Assembly (NCBI GenBank): GCA_041161065.1
Contig: JBEAVE010000023.1
Span: forward strand, 1-9,806
DNA length: 9,806 nt
Reading direction: 5' to 3'
Source of the DNA: DYRG01 sp041161065
GTDB taxonomy: Bacteria > Pseudomonadota > Gammaproteobacteria > Beggiatoales > Beggiatoaceae
The position numbers and the translations under genes are program-made. Under the pieces are notes generated by a model. It saw only the letters and a program-made list of their open reading frames with translations, was not told where the DNA came from and did not search any database. Below, in pieces: positions 1 through 6,490 of the stretch (positions are counted from its first letter, which is position 1; every line of letters begins with the position of its first letter).

Positions 1-1
1 A

Positions 2-307
2 AGGAAGTTTTGGCAATCCTTACCACCCGTTTATCGCCAATGTGCCGTTGTAGATGGGGTGTTGCTCCACCCCTAGTGATAAATGGGAAGCTTACCAAGG
101 AATAATCCCGAGCAATCGGCATAGAATCGTTGAGAAAAATAAGCGAGAAACGAATCCTATTGAGAGGTTTAATAATACCTTAAGACAGAGAGTTTCTAGA
201 TTAGGAAGAAAAACTCTCTTTTAGTTCCTAAGAAACTTTCCCATCACATCGCTTCTCTCGTTCATTTTATCCAACATTACAATTCTTCTCTTTTATTTTC
301 ATCTTAA
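2..307 (+). pseudogene. IS1-family transposase, C-terminal remnant, frameshifted
   Basis: This is the 3' part of an IS1-family transposase gene, cut by the window start and broken by at least two frame changes. Positions 2-52 read RKFWQSLPPVYRQC and two valines. The frame then shifts, and 75-221 reads SDKWEAYQGIIPSNRHR, followed by NPIERFNNTLRQRVSRLGRK, which resembles the conserved C-terminal block of IS1 transposases (ERxNxxLRQxLxRxxRKxLSFSK). It stops at TAG 222-224, and the missing tail KKLSHHIASLVHF continues in another frame from about 227 to the TAA at 305-307. About 20 extra bases at 53-74, containing a perfect 6-bp hairpin, sit at the first break. Family recognition is from memory of conserved residues. 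The protein cannot be made as one chain unless frameshifting is invoked, so I call it dead. Confidence 0.8.
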
Positions 308-320
308 TTTGATCACTACC
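308..320 (+). repeat. Probable right terminal inverted repeat of the IS1-family remnant
   Basis: The sequence TTTGATCACTACC lies directly after the transposase stop codon. On the other strand it reads GGTAGTGATCAAA, and a GG-starting end is what IS1-family elements usually have. The left end is outside the window, so the repeat pair and the target duplication cannot be checked. The mini-element at 1340-1424 has ends that begin with the same nine bases, GGTAGTGAT, on one side. Confidence 0.45.
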
Positions 321-359
321 CAAAAAATCAAACTCAATTTCTAAGTTTTTCCATTTTTA

Positions 360-388
360 TAGTTGAAATTGTCTATTTTTAGTACAAT
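360..388 (+). promoter_or_regulatory. Candidate sigma-70 promoter for the Rpn-family gene
   Basis: A TACAAT hexamer at 383-388 matches the -10 consensus at five of six positions. A poor -35 candidate, TAGTTG, lies at 360-365 with a 17-bp spacer. The predicted start near 395 leaves a short AT-rich leader before the ATG at 422. The surrounding DNA is very AT-rich, so chance matches are likely. Confidence 0.3.
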
Positions 389-421
389 CATCACTCTAAA
401 TTTAATTTATTTCAAAAAACT

Positions 422-1279
422 ATGTCACGCTATCTAAACCCTTACACAGATTTTGGTTTCAAAAAGTTATTTGGCGAAGAGGCAAATAAAGATTTATTAA
501 CTGATTTCTTAAATCAGCTTTTGCCTGATAAACATCAAATCGCAGAATTACATTTCAAAAATCCTGAGAACTTACCTGATTCACCTATTGAAAGAAAAGC
601 AATCTTTGATATTTATTGCAAAAGCGTGACGGGTGAGGATTTTATTGTTGAAATGCAAAAAGCCAAGTTGAATTTCTTCAAAGATAGAGCTTTATTTTAT
701 TCAACTTTTCCGATTCGTGACCAAGCTAAAAAAGGGGAATGGGATTTTAAATTAAATGCGATTTATTACGTTGCAATTCTTGATTTCATTTATGATGAGA
801 AAACCGAAAAACAAAAGATGTTTCGTGACGTTTCTTTAAAAGACCAAGATGGGGATTTATTTTATGATAAATTGCATCTTAAGTTTCTTCAAATGCCGCT
901 ATTTAATAAACAAGAACATGAGTTAAAGAATCATTTTGATAAGTGGTTGTATTTTCTAAAAAACCTAGATAGTTTTGAGCACATTCCTACTATTCTAAAA
1001 GAACCGATTTTTGAGAAGGCTTTTAACACCTTAGAAGAAGCAAATCTCACTCGTGAACAATTAGAACAATATCAAAAGAGTTTATTAACTTATTGGGAAC
1101 TCAAAGGCGTGGTCGATACTGCTTATGATGATGGTAAAGCAGATGGAAAGCTTGAAGAAAAATTAGAAATTGCACGAAACCTTAAACAAGAGGGATTTTC
1201 TGTTGAAATGATTGAAAAAGTAACGGGATTAAGTATTGAAGAAATTAATGCAGTTGTAGGTTTCTCAAATAGGCAATAA
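422..1279 (+). CDS. Rpn-family PD-(D/E)XK nuclease / putative transposase
   Basis: This 285-residue protein belongs to the Rpn (recombination-promoting nuclease, PDDEXK) family, often annotated as a putative transposase. The N-terminus YLNPYTDFGFKKLFG is the family hallmark. The likely catalytic core is D63 in IFDIYC, followed by E77 and Q79 in FIVEMQ, the D-(E)xQ pattern of this branch. The C-terminal part is rich in Lys and Glu (a DGKADGKLEEKLEIA run near 235) and ends in a short helical segment, as is usual in the family. Family members cut DNA and promote RecA-independent recombination in E. coli; this copy's activity is inferred. No good ribosome binding site precedes the ATG, only AT-rich sequence. 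It stands alone between IS debris and the nif operon, and is markedly more AT-rich than nifB, so recent acquisition is plausible. The frame is intact. Confidence 0.9.
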   Translation: MSRYLNPYTDFGFKKLFGEEANKDLLTDFLNQLLPDKHQIAELHFKNPENLPDSPIERKAIFDIYCKSVTGEDFIVEMQKAKLNFFKDRALFYSTFPIRDQAKKGEWDFKLNAIYYVAILDFIYDEKTEKQKMFRDVSLKDQDGDLFYDKLHLKFLQMPLFNKQEHELKNHFDKWLYFLKNLDSFEHIPTILKEPIFEKAFNTLEEANLTREQLEQYQKSLLTYWELKGVVDTAYDDGKADGKLEEKLEIARNLKQEGFSVEMIEKVTGLSIEEINAVVGFSNRQ

Positions 1280-1281
1280 AA

Positions 1282-1315
1282 AAGGCACTCTCAACTAAGA
1301 AAGCACCTTATTTTT
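1282..1315. terminator. Hairpin terminator just after the Rpn-family gene
   Basis: The arms are 1282-1292 and 1299-1309 around a 6-nt loop, with A-rich sequence on the left and ATTTTT on the right. Read as + strand RNA the stem has three mismatches. Read as - strand RNA all eleven positions pair, because the mismatches become G-U wobbles, and a U run follows. It may end the Rpn transcript, but its structure favours leftward transcription. Confidence 0.45.
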
Positions 1316-1339
1316 AACGCTTTAATTTTATTGAAATTA

Positions 1340-1424
1340 ATGGTAGTGGTGCATTTAGCGAATGATGGTCTTTATTTTTCAATAAGTTAGAGCAGGATTT
1401 CACACTGTTCTGCATCACTACCAT
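1340..1424. mobile_element. 85-bp mini inverted-repeat element (MITE-like)
   Basis: Two 14-bp inverted repeats bound this stretch: ATGGTAGTGGTGCA at 1340-1353 and TGCATCACTACCAT at 1411-1424, matching at 13 of 14 positions. The interior has no convincing coding frame. The right end, read inward on the - strand, begins GGTAGTGAT, the same nine bases as the IS1-family end at 308-320. This suggests a non-autonomous element mobilised by an IS1-type transposase, but a structured RNA is also possible. No clear target duplication is visible. Confidence 0.45.
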
Positions 1425-1475
1425 CCTTCAGTTTTACATATTGAAAGTGCTCGCTTAATTCCTTAAATTTGAAAT

Positions 1476-1512
1476 AAAAAAGCCTGCTTGATTGTATTTG
1501 AGCAGGCTTTTT
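1476..1512. terminator. Strong bidirectional rho-independent terminator
   Basis: A perfect 7-bp GC-rich stem, GCCTGCT at 1482-1488 and AGCAGGC at 1501-1507, encloses a 12-nt loop. It is flanked by six A on the left and five T on the right, so it can act on both strands, and the A/T flanks extend the stem to 12 bp. It lies only about 20 bp before the NifA site and therefore insulates the nifB promoter from transcription out of the accessory flank. Confidence 0.85.
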
Positions 1513-1533
1513 ATACTTGTATAAAAACACCTT

Positions 1534-1549
1534 TGTAAGGTTTGCGACA
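1534..1549 (+). promoter_or_regulatory. NifA upstream activator site
   Basis: This is an exact match to the NifA binding pattern TGT-N10-ACA: TGT at 1534-1536 and ACA at 1547-1549. It sits about 75-90 bp upstream of the -24 element of the sigma-54 promoter, a normal enhancer distance. It implies that nifB and the genes behind it are switched on by NifA, whose gene is not in the window. Confidence 0.75.
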
Positions 1550-1604
1550 ATCAAAAGAGAGTTTGTGTGATTTTGGACTTTTTTGATATTAAAAAACACA
1601 GTAA

Positions 1605-1617
1605 AATCAGATAATTA
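1605..1617 (+). promoter_or_regulatory. Candidate IHF site, nifB promoter
   Basis: AATCAGATAATTA fits the IHF consensus WATCAANNNNTTR with one mismatch. It lies between the NifA site and the -24 element, where IHF bends DNA in many nif promoters. The DNA is AT-rich, so a chance match is possible. Confidence 0.35.
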
Positions 1618-1622
1618 TAGAT

Positions 1623-1638
1623 TGGAATGGGTTTTGCC
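1623..1638 (+). promoter_or_regulatory. Sigma-54 (-24/-12) promoter of the nifB operon
   Basis: TGGAATGGGTTTTGCC has the invariant GG (1624-1625) and GC (1636-1637) separated by exactly 10 bp. Transcription should begin near 1649. A NifA site with correct spacing upstream strongly supports it. The promoter lies inside the longest possible nifB reading frame, so upstream in-frame start codons cannot be used from this transcript. Confidence 0.85.
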
Positions 1639-1681
1639 GAGATCGACATCAATTGATTTTTTAATGGGAGATCGCGACATT

Positions 1682-3133
1682 ATGCAAACTACAACATCTT
1701 CAAGCGGTTGCAGCAAATCAAGCTGCGGCAGTTCTGCGCAACAAATGGCGCATCTACCTGATTCGATTCGGGAAAAAGTTCACAACCATCCTTGTTACTC
1801 TGAAGGCGCACATCATCATTATGCGCGTATGCACGTTGCAGTTGCTCCCGCGTGTAACATTCAATGTCATTATTGCAATCGTCGTTATGATTGTGCGAAT
1901 GAATCGCGCCCAGGTGTGGTGTCGGAATTATTGCAACCCGATCAAGCGGTTAAGAAAATTCTTGCCGTCGCGTCGGCAATCCCACAAATGACCGTTGTCG
2001 GCATTGCGGGTCCAGGCGATCCCTTGGCGAACCCTGAGCGGACACTTTCAACGTTTCGAGCATTGGCGGAAACCGCACCCGACATTAAATTATGTCTTTC
2101 TACGAACGGTTTAAATCTTCCTGAGTATGTTGATGAAATCGTTAAATTAAAAGTCGATCACGTCACGATCACGATTAATTGTATCGATCCCGACGTGGGC
2201 GCGAAGATTTACCCATGGATTTTCTGGAAAAACAAACGCATACGTGGACGCAAAGCCGCAGAAATCCTCATTCAACAACAACAACGCGGCTTAGAAATGT
2301 TGGTCGAGCGCGGCGTGTTGGTGAAAGTGAATTCAGTGATGATTCCGGGTGTCAATGATCAACATCTTCAAGAAGTTAGCAAAACCGTCAAAGCAAAAGG
2401 TGCGTTTTTGCACAACGTGATGCCGTTGATCGCCGAAGCTGAACATGGGACGTTTTTTGGTTTGATGGGACAACGTTCGCCGAGCCACGAAGAGCTACAA
2501 ACCCTTCAAGATCAATGTGCTGGCGATATGAACATGATGCGGCATTGTCGCCAATGTCGGGCGGACGCGGTGGGAATGTTGGGCGAAGATCGTGGTTCAG
2601 AGTTTACGTTAGACAAAGTGGCTGATTTAGAAGTGAATTATGCCGAAGTGATGGAGAAACGTGCGAAAGTTCACGCGGAAATCGAACAAAAACGCAGCGT
2701 CGCAGCGGTGATTCCCTTACAAAAAATTACCCGCATTAAACGTCAAACTCGCCCCGTATTAATGGCGATTGCAACTACTGGACAAAACGTTATTAATCAA
2801 CACTTTGGGCACGCAAACGAATTTTTAATTTATGAAGGTTCGAGTGAAGGTGTGCGTTTTGTGGGGATTAGAAAAGTCGGTCAATATTGTGTAGGAACAG
2901 ATACCTGCGGAGAAACCGAATCTACATTACAACAAACCATTAAAACCTTAAAAGGCTGCGAAGTGGTACTGTGTTCAAAAATTGGTTTTGAACCTTGGGG
3001 TGAGTTAGAAAAAGCAGGCATTAAACCAGATAATACTCACGCATTTGAAAATATTGAAACTGCGGTTGCAGATGTGTATCAAAAAATGTTAGAAAGTGGG
3101 CTGTTAGCAGAACAGATTTCTGAGGTGGCATAA
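1682..3133 (+). CDS. nifB: Nitrogenase cofactor biosynthesis protein NifB (radical SAM, NifX-like C-terminus)
   Basis: NifB is a radical SAM enzyme that fuses two [4Fe-4S] units and inserts the central carbide to make NifB-co, the Fe-S core of FeMo-co. The 483-residue chain starts with a Cys/Ser-rich tail (C10, C15), then HPCYSEGAHHHYARMHVAV and the radical SAM motif C58-x3-C62-x2-C65. Two cysteines near 289-292 (HCRQC) precede a linker. A NifX/NafY-like domain occupies about 357-475. The length is close to other proteobacterial two-domain NifBs. I chose ATG 1682 because GGGAG lies 11 nt upstream and the sigma-54 start is near 1649; the frame stays open back to 1583, but that is upstream of the promoter. 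ATG 1664 is possible but lacks a ribosome binding site. It is the first gene of the operon, and its stop overlaps the next start (TAATG). Confidence 0.97.
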   Translation: MQTTTSSSGCSKSSCGSSAQQMAHLPDSIREKVHNHPCYSEGAHHHYARMHVAVAPACNIQCHYCNRRYDCANESRPGVVSELLQPDQAVKKILAVASAIPQMTVVGIAGPGDPLANPERTLSTFRALAETAPDIKLCLSTNGLNLPEYVDEIVKLKVDHVTITINCIDPDVGAKIYPWIFWKNKRIRGRKAAEILIQQQQRGLEMLVERGVLVKVNSVMIPGVNDQHLQEVSKTVKAKGAFLHNVMPLIAEAEHGTFFGLMGQRSPSHEELQTLQDQCAGDMNMMRHCRQCRADAVGMLGEDRGSEFTLDKVADLEVNYAEVMEKRAKVHAEIEQKRSVAAVIPLQKITRIKRQTRPVLMAIATTGQNVINQHFGHANEFLIYEGSSEGVRFVGIRKVGQYCVGTDTCGETESTLQQTIKTLKGCEVVLCSKIGFEPWGELEKAGIKPDNTHAFENIETAVADVYQKMLESGLLAEQISEVA

Positions 3134-3411
3134 TGGCATTTCAAATTGTTGAAAAATGCACTAATTGTTGGGCGTGTATGCCGTTATGTCCAACTGATGC
3201 AATTTATGAAGCAAAACCGCATTTCTTGATTGATGCAAAGAAATGTACTGAATGCGAAGGACATTTTGCTGATCCTCAATGTGCGAGCATTTGTCCAATT
3301 GAAGAAGCGATTGTGAATCAATTTGGTGTTCCATTGAATGCGTTGGGTTCTTTAACGGGAATTCCTCCTGAGAAACTTGCTTCTGCAATGGCAGAAATTC
3401 AGGCGAGATAA
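3133..3411 (+). CDS. fdxN: FdxN-type 2[4Fe-4S] ferredoxin of the nifB operon
   Basis: This 92-residue ferredoxin has two cluster motifs: C9-x2-C12-x2-C15-x3-C19-P near the N-terminus, and C38-x2-C41-x8-C50-x3-C54-P with the longer insertion typical of nif-linked ferredoxins. It is cytoplasmic, and proteins of this type directly behind nifB supply low-potential electrons for cofactor assembly or nitrogenase. The C-terminal 30 residues (about 63-92) extend past the clusters and form a probable helix. The start codon overlaps the nifB stop, and GAGGTGG about 6 nt upstream is a good ribosome binding site, so translation is probably coupled. All eight ligands are present. The exact electron acceptor is inferred from position. 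Confidence 0.92.
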   Translation: MAFQIVEKCTNCWACMPLCPTDAIYEAKPHFLIDAKKCTECEGHFADPQCASICPIEEAIVNQFGVPLNALGSLTGIPPEKLASAMAEIQAR

Positions 3412-3416
3412 ACATC

Positions 3417-3839
3417 ATGGCAACAGTTTTGTTTTATGAAAAAGTTGGTTGTGGAAATAATACTAAGCAAAAACAAATGCTTGAAAAAGCGGGGCATCAA
3501 GTCATTGCAAAGAATTTGCTGGTAGAAAATTGGACAACTGAAACCTTACGACCTTATTTTGGAAATTTACCCGTTGCTCAATGGTTTAACCCTGCTGCGC
3601 CGAGAATTAAAAACAAAGAACTTGATCCAAATGATTTTAATGAAAGTAGCGCATTAGAAATCATGATTAAAGAACCGTTATTGATTCGTCGACCGTTAAT
3701 GAAAGTCGGTGAAGAATATCGAGTCGGTTTTGATCAAACTTCTGTTGATAAATGGATTGGATTAGGTGAAGTAAAAATAGAACAAGATATAGAAAGTTGT
3801 CCACGTTCACATCAACATTCACCGTGTAAAGAAACTTAG
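3417..3839 (+). CDS. nifO: NifO, nitrogenase-associated ArsC/thioredoxin-like protein
   Basis: This 140-residue protein has the ArsC-like thioredoxin fold signature. FYEKVGCGNNTKQ at residues 6-18 contains a single cysteine (C12) in place of the redox pair, followed by LEKAGHQV and, later, IKEPLLIRRPLM, the typical ArsC-family strand-helix segment. This combination behind nifB and a ferredoxin matches the nitrogenase-associated family represented by nifO of Azotobacter. In that organism nifO affects the partition of molybdenum between nitrate reductase and nitrogenase; its chemistry is not settled. The tail has two further cysteines (ESCPRSHQHSPC, near 127-136). The start is 5 nt after the ferredoxin stop with only a weak ribosome binding site, so expression probably depends on coupling. 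Confidence 0.85.
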   Translation: MATVLFYEKVGCGNNTKQKQMLEKAGHQVIAKNLLVENWTTETLRPYFGNLPVAQWFNPAAPRIKNKELDPNDFNESSALEIMIKEPLLIRRPLMKVGEEYRVGFDQTSVDKWIGLGEVKIEQDIESCPRSHQHSPCKET

Positions 3840-3847
3840 GAAAAATT

Positions 3848-5119
3848 ATGTTCACTATCGATAATCAGCACGCCGTTTCCATTGCAAAAGATGTCTATTG
3901 GATTGGTGCATTAGACCCTGAATTGCGGGTGTTTGATATTATTTTGAAAACCGCCAATGGAACGACCTATAATGCGTATTTGGTGAAAGGTGAAGACGGC
4001 GTTGCGATTATTGATACGGTGAAAGAGCAATTTTCAGAGGAATTTTTTAAGAAAATTGAGGAAGTGGCGACTTATGATCAAATCAAATATATTGTTTTAA
4101 ATCATTTAGAACCCGATCACACGGGGGCGTTGCCGGAATTATTGCGTCGAGCACCGCAAGCTAAAGTTCACATTTCTCCGCGTGGTTTGTCGATGTTAAA
4201 AGGTTTAATCAAAAATCATGAGCAACTCGAGGTAACAACGGTTAAAACTGGGGATTTCTTGAGCTTAGGAAATACCCGATTACATTTTTTAACAACGCCC
4301 TTTCTCCATTGGCCCGATACGCAATGTACTTGGTTAGAAAACGAACGCATTTTGTTTTCGGGAGATTTATTTGGTTGTCATTTCTGCGATGGGCGATTAT
4401 TTAATAATGAAGTGGGGGATTTTCGCTTTTCATTTGAATATTATTATGCGCATATTATGCGACCTTTCAAAGAGCACGTTCAAACCGCCTTACAACTTAT
4501 AAAAAACCTTCAAATTCAATTAATTGCACCTGCACATGGACCGATTTTAAGGGATCGACCTTTAGATTATATCGAGCGTTATCGACAAATGTCGACTCCG
4601 CGTTTGAGAAATGAATTATCCTCAAATGAAAAGAGTTTGTTAATTTTTTATTTAAGTGCGTATGGAAACACGGCAAAAATGGCGCACGCAATTTATCGCG
4701 GGGCGAGCAAAATTGATAATGTTCGAGCGTCAGTTTTTGATTTGGAAGGGGGAGAAATTGCCCCATTTGTCGATTTAATTGAAGAAGCCGATGCTTTAGT
4801 CTTTGGAAGTCCGACAATAAACGGCGACGCGGTGAAACCCGTTTGGGATTTGTTAGCGTCTTTAGCACTCATTAATACCACAGGAAAAGTGGGGGCGGCG
4901 TTCGGATCGTATGGGTGGAGCGGCGAAGCAGTGCGCATGGTTTCCGACCGCTTAAGGGGCTTAAAATTGCGCGTCCCGCTCGAAGGATTGCGCATCAAAC
5001 TCATTCCCACCGACGACGAATTGCAAGAATGTGAAGGATTTGGACAGAAACTCGGCGAATTACTCACCCAAACCGGCGCGTTTTCCGAACGCCGCGAAAT
5101 CGATTTGAGCGAATTGTAA
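3848..5119 (+). CDS. A-type flavodiiron protein (FprA-like O2/NO reductase)
   Basis: This 423-residue protein has the two-domain layout of class A flavodiiron proteins: a metallo-beta-lactamase-like domain (about 1-255) and a flavodoxin domain (about 262-410). All seven diiron ligands of the family are visible: H86, E88, D90 and H91 in NHLEPDHTG, H154 in FLHWPD, D173 in FSGDLFG and H230 in APAHGPI. The FMN phosphate loop is YLSAYGNTAKMA at 268-279. There is no rubredoxin extension. The family reduces O2 to water or NO to N2O in the cytoplasm. As the last visible gene of the nifB operon, 8 nt after nifO and with AGGA overlapping the nifO stop, it probably protects nitrogenase or its assembly intermediates from O2 or NO. 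The substrate is inferred. The electron donor is not obvious; the upstream ferredoxin is one candidate. Confidence 0.93.
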   Translation: MFTIDNQHAVSIAKDVYWIGALDPELRVFDIILKTANGTTYNAYLVKGEDGVAIIDTVKEQFSEEFFKKIEEVATYDQIKYIVLNHLEPDHTGALPELLRRAPQAKVHISPRGLSMLKGLIKNHEQLEVTTVKTGDFLSLGNTRLHFLTTPFLHWPDTQCTWLENERILFSGDLFGCHFCDGRLFNNEVGDFRFSFEYYYAHIMRPFKEHVQTALQLIKNLQIQLIAPAHGPILRDRPLDYIERYRQMSTPRLRNELSSNEKSLLIFYLSAYGNTAKMAHAIYRGASKIDNVRASVFDLEGGEIAPFVDLIEEADALVFGSPTINGDAVKPVWDLLASLALINTTGKVGAAFGSYGWSGEAVRMVSDRLRGLKLRVPLEGLRIKLIPTDDELQECEGFGQKLGELLTQTGAFSERREIDLSEL

Positions 5120-5130
5120 TCCCACAAAAA

Positions 5131-6480
5131 CTAAACCAGCGCGTGTTTTTTGAGCAAACGATAGGTGTTTCTTTCGCTAACGCCCAGTTTTTTAGCAATC
5201 GTTGCTCGATGACCGGAATACTTTTGTATTAAAACTTTCAAATAACTTCCTTCAATTTCCTCTAAAGTAGGTTCATGATCATAAGAGAGTTTTACGCCCA
5301 AACTATTATCTTCTTTGCTTCCCCGACAAAAACTCAAATGCTCTGGACGAATATCCGCCGTGTCGCCCGATAAAATAATGGCTCTTTCTACCACGTTTTT
5401 TAATTCCCGAATATTACCCAACCAATCATACGCAATTAACGCTCGCATTGCACTATCAGAAAAACTTTTGTTTATGCGTTTTGAAAAGCGATGATGCTCA
5501 ATAAAATGTCGCGCCAAATCAGGAATATCATCACGGCGTTCTCTCAAAGGCGGTAATGTAATCACAAATGCGCTCAAACGATAATACAAATCCCGACGAA
5601 ACGTTCCTTCATGCCCCATTTCCTCTAAATCTCGATTAGTTGCAGCAACAATTCTAACGTTAGCAATTAAATCTTTTGTTCCCCCTAATCGTCGATATTG
5701 TCCGGTTTCTAAAACCCGCAATAATTTGGCTTGAATCGTTGGGCTAATTTCACCAATTTCATCTAAAAAAACTGTTCCCCCTTCTGCCCCTTCAATTAAG
5801 CCTTTCTTTTGACGATCTGCGCCCGTAAAAGCCCCTCTTTCATGCCCAAATAATTCTGATTCAAATAATTTTTCTTGTAATGTACAGCAATCAATTGCAA
5901 CAAAATTATGTTGAGCACGATGGCTTTGTCGGTGCAATTCGCTGGCAATCATTTCTTTACCTGTTCCGCTTTCACCTTGAATTAAAACACTCATATCCGT
6001 TGGCGCGACGGCAGAAATCAATTTTCTCACTTGACTTAATGGATCGCTGTTACCCACTAACATTTTATTTTTTTGATCGCGATTATTGAGCTGCGTTTTA
6101 CAAAACTGATAATCTTTACGAATAGCGAGATTCTCTAGGGTTCTTTTAACGACCATTTCTAGCTCCTCTAAATCTATTGGTTTTAATAAGTATTCTGCTG
6201 CGCCCGCTTTCATCGCTTCGACCGCGTCTTTTACTGTGCCGTAAGCCGTGAGCAAAATGGCGGCGCAATTATCAGGTAAATTCTTAATAAAATCGACACC
6301 TTCTCCATCGGGTAAGCGTGCATCGACAATAACGAGTGAGGGTTCATAACTGGATAAGAAACGATGCGCTTCGGCGAGCTTTGAAGCACTGTGGGTTTGA
6401 AATCCCATTCTTGACAGTGAATCGGTAAGAACATGATTAAGAACGGTATCATCTTCAATAACTAAAATATTATTTGCCAT
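5131..6480 (-). CDS. NtrC-family sigma-54-dependent response regulator
   Basis: This is a 449-residue bacterial enhancer-binding protein in three parts. The receiver domain (1-115) has acidic residues E9-D10-D11, phosphoacceptor D53 in IVDARLPDG, T78 and K100. The AAA+ domain (about 142-375) has Walker A GESGTGKE at 169-176, the sigma-54 contact loop GAFTGA at 216-221, and Walker B VFLDE at 237-241. A Fis-type helix-turn-helix lies at the C-terminus (about 405-447, with ATIAKKLGVSERNTYRLL). It activates sigma-54 promoters when phosphorylated. I chose the start at 6480 because AAAGGA lies 6 nt upstream (6487-6492); an in-frame ATG at 6498 would overlap the kinase gene and has a poorer site. 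It follows the kinase after 10 nt, with the ribosome site overlapping the kinase stop. Its gene converges on the flavodiiron gene with 11 bp between stops. It is not NifA, which carries a GAF domain. Confidence 0.95.
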   Translation of the reverse strand: MANNILVIEDDTVLNHVLTDSLSRMGFQTHSASKLAEAHRFLSSYEPSLVIVDARLPDGEGVDFIKNLPDNCAAILLTAYGTVKDAVEAMKAGAAEYLLKPIDLEELEMVVKRTLENLAIRKDYQFCKTQLNNRDQKNKMLVGNSDPLSQVRKLISAVAPTDMSVLIQGESGTGKEMIASELHRQSHRAQHNFVAIDCCTLQEKLFESELFGHERGAFTGADRQKKGLIEGAEGGTVFLDEIGEISPTIQAKLLRVLETGQYRRLGGTKDLIANVRIVAATNRDLEEMGHEGTFRRDLYYRLSAFVITLPPLRERRDDIPDLARHFIEHHRFSKRINKSFSDSAMRALIAYDWLGNIRELKNVVERAIILSGDTADIRPEHLSFCRGSKEDNSLGVKLSYDHEPTLEEIEGSYLKVLIQKYSGHRATIAKKLGVSERNTYRLLKKHALV

Positions 6481-6490
6481 TAACAATCCT

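Noticed and set aside
1387..1599. 70-residue open frame on the - strand between the Rpn gene and nifB
   Set aside because: It runs through the strong terminator and the NifA site, has no ribosome binding site, and its composition looks like AT-rich non-coding DNA.
4693..5127. 144-residue - strand frame over the flavodiiron gene
   Set aside because: It is a shadow of a gene with all family motifs intact on the + strand.
5122..5149. CAAAAAC/GTTTTTTG hairpin between the convergent stops
   Set aside because: The stem is A-T only with a long loop and unequal runs; too weak to call a terminator.
5131..6480. Regulator as NifA
   Set aside because: It has a receiver domain with phosphoacceptor D53 and no GAF domain or interdomain cysteine motif, so it is a two-component NtrC-type protein.
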